Origin: Haloterrigena sp. H1
GTDB taxonomy: Archaea > Halobacteriota > Halobacteria > Halobacteriales > Natrialbaceae
Assembly (NCBI RefSeq): GCF_005938085.1
Contig: NZ_SMZK01000002.1
Coordinates: 248,001 to 312,000 of the forward strand
DNA: 64,000 nucleotides
Direction: 5' to 3'
In this document: piece by piece, positions 56,310-64,000 of the stretch
Layout of the letters: every line of letters begins with the position of its first letter
Numbering within the stretch: the stretch's first letter is position 1
Position numbers and translations under genes: made by a program
Notes under the pieces: model-generated
The model's input: the letters and a program-made list of their open reading frames with translations, nothing else
Told to the model about the DNA's origin: nothing
The model's database searches: none

Positions 56310-56483
56310 AGTGGACGCCTGGACTACACGTACACACGGTCTCATCTGCACGCCAGTAGACAGCTGGCCTGCATTAACCCTTCCCAGCCACACTTACGCG
56401 GGCTGGTGCATCGGTTCGGTCGTACTCAATCGAAGTTCCGTCTCCCACTTAAGGGCACGGTTTCGTCGATCAAGTACGAAGCA

Positions 56484-56555
56484 TGGACCCACAGGGATTC
56501 GAACCCTGGGCATCCTCCTTGCAAAGGAGGCACTCTCCCACTGAGCTATGGGCCC
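56484..56555 (-). tRNA. tRNA-Ala (TGC)
   Basis: 72 bases in the 16S-23S spacer, as usual for haloarchaea. Acceptor GGGCCCA pairs with TGGGTCC. The anticodon loop TTTGCAA carries anticodon TGC, and the T arm is CAGGGTTCGAATCCCTG. The discriminator is A, there is no intron and CCA is not encoded. Confidence 0.95.
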
Positions 56556-56587
56556 ACGTCCACTCAAATGAGTGGACAGCGATTGCG

Positions 56588-56619
56588 TTAGCCTTGGTAG
56601 TTCTAAGGTGCCCGATCGG
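56588..56619 (-). other. 16S precursor processing stem, 3' arm
   Basis: The block TTAGCCTTGGTAGTTC (56588-56603) and GCCCGATCGG (56610-56619) is the exact complement, on the transcript, of the leader block 58259-58290. The stem loops out the whole 16S and carries the bulge-helix-bulge cleavage sites. Confidence 0.75.
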
Positions 56620-56690
56620 CCACTCGGTGGTCGATCGAACGTGCGGAATACCGCTAAGGTGGGCTGGGGCAGCGCCCCAGTCCCGGTCTG

Positions 56691-58164
<1,474 letters not shown>

Positions 58165-58258
58165 GTAATGCTCTTCCCCAGCGAAGCTGGGGGAGTTGGC
58201 GGTGAATGTAAATACACTCACACATGGGTCCACACGTTCGCTGACGCAGATCGAACGA

Positions 58259-58290
58259 CCGATCGGGCGTCACCGAACTACCAAGGCTAA
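58259..58290 (-). other. 16S precursor processing stem, 5' arm
   Basis: CCGATCGGGC (58259-58268) and GAACTACCAAGGCTAA (58275-58290) pair with 56588-56619, giving a 16-bp and a 10-bp perfect helix separated by an internal loop. A separate hairpin of the leader, CCCCCAGCTTCGCTGGGG, lies at 58173-58190, next to the 16S 5' end. Confidence 0.75.
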
Positions 58291-58339
58291 CATCAGATCC
58301 CGTCTGTACGGCGGACCGCAGGGGCGGGGTCCTCATCTT

Positions 58340-58385
58340 CTTCGTATTAAAACACAATCGCCGACCACTATTTAAGTCCTATGAA
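58340..58385 (-). promoter_or_regulatory. rRNA operon promoter region
   Basis: Two AT-rich boxes on the minus strand, GACTTAAATAG (about 58368-58379) and GTTTTAATACG (about 58343-58353), lie 55-95 bases upstream of the processing stem. Haloarchaeal rRNA operons usually have two or more such TATA promoters in tandem. Confidence 0.65.
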
Positions 58386-58466
58386 CCTTCACTTCAAAGG
58401 TAGTTAGTACCACACAGGCTAGCAGAAAGAGATACGACTATCGACTGGCAATTGAGTTTGCACGTA

Positions 58467-58495
58467 TGACATCCTCCCCGGCGTGAACGCCGGGG
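58467..58495 (-). other. IS1341-type element end
   Basis: TGACATCCTC followed by hairpin CCCCGGCG-TGAA-CGCCGGGG (58476-58495), the same arrangement as at 40034-40062, just past the stop of the truncated TnpB at 58519. Confidence 0.6.
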
Positions 58496-58518
58496 TTTCC
58501 TCTCGCTGGGAGTCTCGG

Positions 58519-58857
58519 CTACGCCGAGTCCACGGAGGCAACTTGCGGGTTCGTGTGCTCCTCGTTGGGACGGGGAGAGCGTGGTGACTCCAGCCAGTCG
58601 TGGCTGTCCCACTTGAGGCACACGGGCCGTGCCATCGGCCGTGCTACGTCTTCGTGCCGTCTCAGGAACGTCTCGCTTGCGCCGAGATCCACGTGGCCTT
58701 CGAAGCCGCAACGACAGGAGAGCGTGTCTTGATGCCGCGTTGTGTCCTTGATTGAGCCGCAGTTCGGACACGTCTGCGAGGTCCACGCTTCCGTGCGGAC
58801 TTCGATGGTTATGCCGAACTCCTCATCACGAAAGAGCGCCGCTCTTTCGAACGACAA
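58519..58857 (-). pseudogene. TnpB C-terminal remnant
   Basis: About 110 residues with a zinc ribbon and third catalytic Asp region: [40 protein letters not shown], and the typical tail [18 protein letters not shown]. The N-terminal 300 residues, including the first catalytic Asp, are missing. The right-end hairpin is retained at 58467. Confidence 0.75.
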
Positions 58858-58869
58858 TAAAAAGCGTGC

Positions 58870-59080
58870 ATCGTCGGCTGTGGCCGGGTGTCAATTCGGT
58901 AGGAGTGGTACACTCCGAACCACCCGTGACGGGAAGTCGCCTGTGGAGTCTGGACCGTCCTCAGAAGTCGAAGAGTTCTGATGGGCCGCACGAGAACTCC
59001 GTTATCGTGAACGCTGGGGATCTGTTCCTGCACGTTCCGACACAGAAACAGGAAGCCCCGTCCTCAACAAGCGAGGGCCG
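58870..59080 (+). pseudogene. Second IS1341-type C-terminal remnant, opposite strand
   Basis: Plus-strand frames read SRLWSLDRPQKSKSSDGPHE, then NSVIVNAGDLFLHVPTQKQE and APSSTSEGRVGPSAVGR, resembling C-terminal tails of another haloarchaeal transposase type. Frame changes occur inside. Together with the 58519 remnant it shows repeated insertions between the rRNA promoter and the origin. Confidence 0.5.
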
Positions 59081-59160
59081 GGTAGGCCCGAGCGCGGTAG
59101 GGCGGAGTAGTTCACACTTCGTCAACTGTGCCGAGAACGAACAAGGTCACTGCAACACAG

Positions 59161-59184
59161 ACACCCCTCTATCGATGTGTTCGA
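59161..59184 (-). repeat. Origin recognition box 1
   Basis: The 24-base box in inverted orientation, ACACCCCTCTATCGATGTGT followed by TCGA. It is the exact reverse complement of boxes 2 and 3. Lies about 590 bases before the orc1 start. Confidence 0.8.
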
Positions 59185-59385
59185 GATGAAGCGAAAGGCG
59201 GGAACAGAGCCTCCGAATGGAAAACGAGCGCGGTAGGAAAACTGTCCTAGGTGGATTCGATACAGAGCGGCCTCAAGAAGGATATATAGTGAGGGTCTGC
59301 TTTCGAGAGTGACCCTATTTGCTTCGGATAGGATGGGGAAATGTAATAAAGTCGAGGCCACGAAAGAGGGCCAGTCCGGAACACA

Positions 59386-59409
59386 TCGAACACATCGATA
59401 GAGGGGTGT
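59386..59409 (+). repeat. Origin recognition box 2
   Basis: TCGA followed by ACACATCGATAGAGGGGTGT; identical over 24 bases to box 3 and inverted to box 1. The G-run end is the typical ORB polarity element. Confidence 0.82.
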
Positions 59410-59563
59410 GTGAGTGTCTAGTCTAGAAGCTAGAAGAAGAGAAGCGAGAATTGACCTGTTTAGCGTCCTCGATAACCGCTGATCGGCTCTTTACTTCGAT
59501 ACCTCGAGATATCGAGCTTCTCAGTCAATCTCTCTCGTCGGACACCCCCACCCCTTCGACACA

Positions 59564-59587
59564 TCGAACACATCGATAGAGGGGTGT
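59564..59587 (+). repeat. Origin recognition box 3
   Basis: Exact 24-base copy of box 2, 178 bases further. The intervening 59410-59560 is AT-richer and is a candidate unwinding region. Confidence 0.82.
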
Positions 59588-59700
59588 CTGTGTTACCACA
59601 ATTCCGAAGCGTAACATATCGTCGGCCGTCGGTCGCAGTTCGAGGCTGTCCGTTCTCAGCTCAGGAGTACAGGAGGCAATACCGTCTCAATCGAAGAAAC

Positions 59701-59720
59701 ACACATCGATAGTGGTGGGG
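59701..59720 (+). repeat. Degenerate origin box in the orc1 promoter
   Basis: ACACATCGATAGTGGTGGGG matches boxes 2 and 3 in its first half and keeps a G-run. It lies about 35 bases before the orc1 start, so Orc1 binding here could repress its own gene. Confidence 0.6.
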
Positions 59721-59754
59721 AACACTTTTGGTCCCACCCTGTATGGGACATCGT

Positions 59755-61182
59755 ATGGATGACTTCGAGGATCCCCGCGATGGGGCGGGGACATCGAAGG
59801 ATGACATGACGGAGCAGGCTCTTTCCTCGTCTGACTCGACTGCATCCGAACGATCCCCATCACCGAACGATCCGAAGTCGGCCAGTGAATCGAAATCGAT
59901 CGAGGACATGTTATTGGAGTTTGATCAGCAGGACGGACTCATTCGCGACCGGTCGCTTCTCGATCCGAATCATATCGTCGCAGAGGATCGGATCGTCGGG
60001 CGTGACGAGCAACTCCAGGAAGTTACCAAGATGCTCCGTGTCGCCCTCGGAAATAATCGCCCGCCGAACCTCTTTCTCTACGGTCCCTCTGGAACCGGCA
60101 AATCTCTCATCACGAAAGCCGTCTGCAAGAACATTAGTTCCATCTGTGAGACTCGGGATATCCGGTTCGGAACCATCGAAGTCAACTGCCAGGACCTTGA
60201 CACCCTCGGTGTTGCGGTCTACGAACTGGCGAGCCGCGCTGCGGATGAAGCTGATGTCGACGTGGAGGTTCCGAAACACGGCGTCGCGACGAAAGAAAAG
60301 TGGGACGAACTCTATCGGATCGTCAACGAGAACTTCGACTCGGCGGTCTTCGTTCTGGACGAACTCGACATGCTCGTCGGTCGTCGAGACAAGCAGGAGC
60401 CGGCGTTTTCTCGGCTTCTCTACCAACTCTCTCGGGCCGGCGCAAACAACGAACTCACGGCCCACGTCTCCGTCGTTGCGATCTCCAACGATACGAAAAT
60501 GATGGAGTCCGTGGGCAGTCGGGCCCTGAGTTCGTTTACCCCCGAAGACGTCCACTTCGACGACTACGATGCGAACCAGCTGCAGTCGATTCTGCGTCGT
60601 CGTCGGGATGCCTTCTACGAGGACGTACTCGACGAAGACGTCATTCCATTGGCAGCGGCCTTTGCGGCTCAGACCCACGGTGACGCCCGTAAGGCGATCG
60701 ACCTGATGCGCGTTGCTGGCGAGCTCGCCGAACGCGAAGGCGACGAGCGCGTTCGTGAAGAACACGTCCGCGGAGCACAGGACAAAGTCGAGAAAAACCG
60801 GGTCCTCGAGGTCGTCCGCGGTATCAGCACCCAGAAGAAGCTGTGTCTCTACGCGACAGCGGCCGTCGCCGCTGAGACGGACGACGAATCCGCTCGGAGC
60901 ACCACCGGGTACCGTGTTTATCAGTTCCTCACTGACGCGATCGGCGCCGAGCAGTACCACCAGGAGACTTATGTCAACAAGATGAAGGAGATGACGACGT
61001 ACTCGCTCGTCGACTTCGAACGTCGGAGCCACGGGCCGAGTTCTGGTATGTTCCTCGAGTTTCAGTTTGGCGAATGTCCTGACACGATCCTAGAAACGCT
61101 TCGGGAAGATTCGCGTATCGACATGGTTTCCACGGACGAAGTAACGAGCGTCGTTAAAGCACAGGTTCGAAACGAGAACTGA
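59755..61182 (+). CDS. orc1: Orc1/Cdc6 replication initiator
   Basis: 475 residues from ATG 59755 (MDDFEDPRDGAGTSK); ATG 59743 is an alternative. A polar acidic N-terminal extension (about 60 residues) precedes the AAA+ ATPase: Walker A GPSGTGKSLITK (near 110), Walker B VFVLDELDML (near 200), sensor 1 VVAISND, sensor 2 HGDARKAIDLMRVA, then a C-terminal winged helix. It recognises the surrounding boxes and loads the MCM helicase. Three identical boxes upstream and one downstream make it the cognate initiator of this origin. Confidence 0.95.
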   Translation: MDDFEDPRDGAGTSKDDMTEQALSSSDSTASERSPSPNDPKSASESKSIEDMLLEFDQQDGLIRDRSLLDPNHIVAEDRIVGRDEQLQEVTKMLRVALGNNRPPNLFLYGPSGTGKSLITKAVCKNISSICETRDIRFGTIEVNCQDLDTLGVAVYELASRAADEADVDVEVPKHGVATKEKWDELYRIVNENFDSAVFVLDELDMLVGRRDKQEPAFSRLLYQLSRAGANNELTAHVSVVAISNDTKMMESVGSRALSSFTPEDVHFDDYDANQLQSILRRRRDAFYEDVLDEDVIPLAAAFAAQTHGDARKAIDLMRVAGELAEREGDERVREEHVRGAQDKVEKNRVLEVVRGISTQKKLCLYATAAVAAETDDESARSTTGYRVYQFLTDAIGAEQYHQETYVNKMKEMTTYSLVDFERRSHGPSSGMFLEFQFGECPDTILETLREDSRIDMVSTDEVTSVVKAQVRNEN

Positions 61183-61234
61183 GTCGTTTCGGCTCGTTTT
61201 GTGGTGGTCTCTTCTGTTTTGTGTTGCTACTACC

Positions 61235-61254
61235 ACACCCCTCTATCGATGTGT
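61235..61254 (-). repeat. Origin recognition box 5, downstream of orc1
   Basis: ACACCCCTCTATCGATGTGT, 20 bases identical to boxes 1-3 in inverted orientation, 53 bases after the orc1 stop. The TCGA end is changed to ACTT. Confidence 0.75.
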
Positions 61255-61450
61255 ACTTGGACGAAACGAGCAGTGCAAATGTCTGCCGGAGTAGCGTTTG
61301 CGTATCGCTGTACGGGAGCCATTTGTTGCAGTCACGAAACGATAACTAAGGAGTCCAATCTGCGTTAGTGGTGTGAGTCCAATTTACACAATCGTTCGAT
61401 GACAGCATCTACTTCTTGTAAATCGTATTAATACTATTACCGCGCATGAA

Positions 61451-62524
61451 ATGTGCTTGGGCGGTATGGAGGACGATCATGCTGATCGTACGACTTTGAA
61501 TAGAGACGACAGAACCGACGTGACCCAGCCGAGAGCCACCACGGGTGTAACCCGGCGCCAAGCGCTTCGTATGGGGTGTCTGTTGAGTGCAGGAGGCATG
61601 CTCGGTGCAACCGGGACTGGGGCAGGACGTGCAGCACCTCCTGCCAGTAGCAACAGTGTGCCGGACGAGGTCATCCACCTCGTGTACGACGAGTACGAGG
61701 ATTGGCGAGACCTGTACTGGCTGTCAAACGGTGACCGCGACAATCTCTCGCTCGTTTCTAGTCCAACATATACTGGTGGGACCGCGCTTCAGCTCCGAGT
61801 TCGCGACGGCGACCACTGGGGAGCGAGTACCCACTACGACTTCGAGGACGAGGTCCTCGAGCTCAACGGCCGCGTCCACTTCGCGCTGAACTCGAACTGG
61901 ACGATGAAAAACAGAGAGGTAAGCAACTGCCGGCTCTGGAACTGTGCGATGGCGCTGGGTGAGGGTAGTGCGGGTGGCGGCGTCCCGGACGGTACCAACG
62001 GCTGGAGCAATCGACTGTACGTCACCACGCGAGGGACGAGTCCGGACGGACCGTTCCACCTGCTGTCGTACACGTACCATATGGATCAGAACCTGGATCA
62101 CGATTTCATCCTCGACGGCGAGGAGTACGCTGTCCAGCAACCGGAGATCGTTCCCGGAAAGTGGTACGAGTTCGAGTACTACGTGCGCGTGAATACGATC
62201 GATAACGGAACAGCTAATCCTGATGGCGTCATCCAATATTGGCTTGACAGGGACTTGATCTACGATCGTCGGAACTTCCGGTTCACGGAAGACCACGCCG
62301 ATAATGGTATCGGAACGAACGGTCCCGCAGGACACTATGGCGGCCAGTACGTGGCACCACAAAACCTCTACGCCTATTACGACGATCATTCTATGGCGCT
62401 CAACGGTACGTTTGCCGATGCTCCGGACTCACCGAAGGAATCGACGCGCCCAGACAGAATTGAACTCCCGAACGGGATCGGACTCCCTGACTGGCTCGAA
62501 CTTCCGACTGGGATGGGCCGTTGA
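61451..62524 (+). CDS. Tat-exported polysaccharide-lyase-like protein
   Basis: About 357 residues; ATG 61466 (MEDDHADRTTLN) is an equally good start. The Tat signal TRRQALRMGCLLSAGG (near 35) lies after an unusually long N-terminal stretch. The mature domain is a beta-jelly-roll: LRVRDGDHWGASTHYDFEDE, then PGKWYEFEYYVRVNTID and NPDGVIQYWLDRDLIYDRR, which match the PL14/glucuronan-lyase-like family. It would cut uronic-acid-containing polysaccharide outside the cell. It sits inside the origin region, unconnected to replication. Family placement is moderate. Confidence 0.75.
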   Translation: MCLGGMEDDHADRTTLNRDDRTDVTQPRATTGVTRRQALRMGCLLSAGGMLGATGTGAGRAAPPASSNSVPDEVIHLVYDEYEDWRDLYWLSNGDRDNLSLVSSPTYTGGTALQLRVRDGDHWGASTHYDFEDEVLELNGRVHFALNSNWTMKNREVSNCRLWNCAMALGEGSAGGGVPDGTNGWSNRLYVTTRGTSPDGPFHLLSYTYHMDQNLDHDFILDGEEYAVQQPEIVPGKWYEFEYYVRVNTIDNGTANPDGVIQYWLDRDLIYDRRNFRFTEDHADNGIGTNGPAGHYGGQYVAPQNLYAYYDDHSMALNGTFADAPDSPKESTRPDRIELPNGIGLPDWLELPTGMGR

Positions 62525-62752
62525 CGTTCCCCATGCCCTGATCGATGTGGAACTCACAGATTCGAGTTCTGCTGAACGTGGCATTTGTGGCTCCAACTCG
62601 CAGTCACGAGGCACCGGCGACCGCTCGGACGATCACTGGTTTTCCGACGAGTTGTGTGTGATGCTCGTATGACTGGTCCTCTCGTTTCATTCTGCGAATC
62701 CGTATTGTCATCAACAGGCGGATTTCTGATTTTCGATCGGTTGGGTACTACC

Positions 62753-62772
62753 ACACACCTCTATCGAAGTGT
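62753..62772 (-). repeat. Degenerate distal origin box
   Basis: ACACACCTCTATCGAAGTGT resembles the boxes with three changes and the same orientation as boxes 1 and 5. It lies after the lyase gene, about 1.5 kb from orc1. Confidence 0.55.
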
Positions 62773-62892
62773 TTCTCGACCCCCGTTCTGAATCGTCGTC
62801 TCTTCGCGGTGAAATATTAGCCACTCGCAAATATTACGTGTGACTATCAATAAAAGAACGATCGTACTAAGAGGCATAATTTGAAGAATAGC

Positions 62893-63289
62893 TACAATAG
62901 GTACAGAGGGTGAAGTAGTTGTAGTATATGGCCTGTCATTGAGACGTAGGTCTTCGTTGCGGTCGGTGAGGTAGCTACGAGTGGTGCAGTAGCTGTAATA
63001 GCTGTACTATCTACAATAGGCTCGATAGGTGCAAAAGCATAGCACGACGCAGCCGGTCTGACAGCGGGTGTTAGTGTGATAGAAAAAATAGCTATTTTGG
63101 GTGTAATCACGTACAATAGGTACCTGACCTACTGCAACTGTCTTACCCACAGCACCTTGTCAACCTATCCCAACTATTATGCCTATTGTAGATACTCTTT
63201 CTATTGTATCTCCAGTAGGTAGAACTAATATGGTGGAAAGAAACCTATTCTCTGTAAGCTGAAATAACGGGAATCGGAACAATAGGTAC
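62893..63289. repeat. Array of TACAATAGG repeats, candidate partition site
   Basis: TACAATAGGTAC at 62893 and 63112, ACAATAGGTAC at 63279, TACAATAGG at 63012, and inverted CCTATTGTA at 63182 and CTATTGTA at 63201. The region (62800-63320) is AT-rich, has no gene, and ends 35 bases before parA. Iterated boxes next to a parA gene are typical of centromere-like sites or autoregulatory operators. Confidence 0.65.
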
Positions 63290-63324
63290 CTATCCCACTT
63301 CCTTTGAGACAGGGAACTTCAACA

Positions 63325-64000
63325 ATGAACGACACAACGACCGATCCACGTGCCGTAAGCGTGGTCATCCTGAAAGGTGGCGTCGGCAAATCAACGACTT
63401 CGATGAACCTCGCGCGCCAACTCGCCGAGCGCGGAACGACCCTCTTTGCTGACCTCGACCCGAACGGACACGCAACGAACGGGCTCGGCTTCGAAGCTGC
63501 ATATCAGGACGACATCAATCTCGGGGACGTCATCCTCGAGGGCGATGCGACACCACACGACTTGATCCGTCCGACCGAACATGGCTTCGATCTGCTCCCC
63601 TCCTCGGACACGCTCGAGGACGTCGAGAAAGACCTCGCGGGCGCAATGCAAGGATCGGCGCGAATCAAATCGAAGATCGTTGATCCGCTGCTCGGTGACG
63701 AGTACGAGTACGTGGTGTTCGACTGTCCGGCGTATCCGGGGATGCTCAACAACAACGCACTCGTAGCGACGGGGAACGTCATGATTCCGATCGAGCCGGG
63801 CTCGAGCGCGATCGGCGGCTACAAGCGAACGATGGAACGGCTGATCGAACCGGCACGGGAGTACATCGATGTCGACGTTCTCGCCGTCGTTCCGAACAAA
63901 CTCGCCGACCGGATCGATCAACAGACCGAAGACCGAGAACTGCTTGAGAACCTGAATACTGCGACCTATGAGGTCAATCCAGGACAGCCCTTGCAGGAAG
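63325..64000 (+). CDS. parA: ParA/Soj-family partition ATPase, cut by the window end
   Basis: At least 225 residues from ATG 63325. The deviant Walker A KGGVGKSTTSMNLARQLAER (from Lys17) is followed by the A' motif ADLDPNGHATNGLGF and Walker B VVFDCPAYPG. The normal ParA glutamine after DxD is Asn here (DPNG), a change seen in other archaeal members. The protein binds DNA when ATP-loaded and moves or positions a replicon with a ParB-like partner. That partner, if present, is beyond position 64,000. The repeat array upstream is its probable site. Confidence 0.9.
   Translation, partial: MNDTTTDPRAVSVVILKGGVGKSTTSMNLARQLAERGTTLFADLDPNGHATNGLGFEAAYQDDINLGDVILEGDATPHDLIRPTEHGFDLLPSSDTLEDVEKDLAGAMQGSARIKSKIVDPLLGDEYEYVVFDCPAYPGMLNNNALVATGNVMIPIEPGSSAIGGYKRTMERLIEPAREYIDVDVLAVVPNKLADRIDQQTEDRELLENLNTATYEVNPGQPLQE

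Noticed and set aside
59911..61032. 373-codon minus-strand frame
   Set aside because: Antisense of orc1.
59161..62772. CRISPR array
   Set aside because: The repeats are widely and irregularly spaced, in both orientations, and surround an initiator gene. They are origin boxes.
62893..63289. CRISPR array
   Set aside because: Repeat units are only 9-12 bases, spacing is irregular and orientation mixed; no cas gene is present.

Overview
The window is from a haloarchaeon, probably a member of the Natrialbales/Natrinema-type lineages (inference). The support is a GC-rich sequence with acidic proteins, Tat lipoproteins and halocyanin. The rRNA operon is archaeal (16S, tRNA-Ala, 23S, 5S) with long processing stems. 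There is an Orc1/Cdc6 replication origin, and haloarchaea-only families are common (DUF7344, HTH_10, PAS/GAF kinases, IS1341-type TnpB).

Layout. Positions 1-11,000 hold a metal-responsive block. It contains a FecCD permease, an ABC ATPase, a substrate-binding lipoprotein, a six-repeat lipoprotein ending in a halocyanin domain, and a surface protein. All are preceded by the same DtxR-type palindrome TTTAGG-N4-CCTAAA, which sits a few bases before the start codon. Positions 11,100-14,400 carry small exported Tat proteins, one fused to a NosL-like metal domain, beside an archaeal signal peptidase, in the manner of a SipW/TasA cassette. Positions 14,600-35,000 are mostly chromosomal genes: a glycosyltransferase, an isochorismatase-fold hydrolase, four large PAS/GAF regulators, a siroheme nitrite/sulfite reductase with a small partner gene, an acyl-CoA ligase and HTH regulators. 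Positions 35,100-39,800 hold NikR and a thiolase / zinc-ribbon / membrane Fe-S oxidoreductase cluster for acyl-CoA metabolism.

Positions 39,900-52,500 are a patchwork. An intact TnpB element, a MITE-like repeat, and truncated or fused pieces of at least nine genes (TRAM, ArdC-like zincin, GHKL ATPase/helicase, NmrA, glycerol dehydrogenase and others) lie between a few intact genes: a kinase, a PadR regulator, a zinc-finger ribbon-helix-helix protein, an NDH-2-like oxidoreductase and a saccharopine-dehydrogenase-like protein.

Positions 52,660-58,390 are the rRNA operon on the minus strand. It has two diverged tandem 5S genes, each preceded by a tRNA-like hairpin, and an initiator tRNA-Met lies downstream. 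Positions 59,100-62,800 are a replication origin: orc1/cdc6 surrounded by repeats of one origin box, three of them identical over 24 bases. The last kilobase has an array of TACAATAGG repeats in front of a ParA gene that runs off the window, which looks like a partition locus.

The most interesting candidates are the metal-regulated repeat/halocyanin lipoprotein with its regulon, the SipW/NosL cassette, the repeat array before parA, the tandem 5S genes with t-elements, and the TnpB element whose predicted guide falls in a gene fragment that has a second copy 8 kb away.
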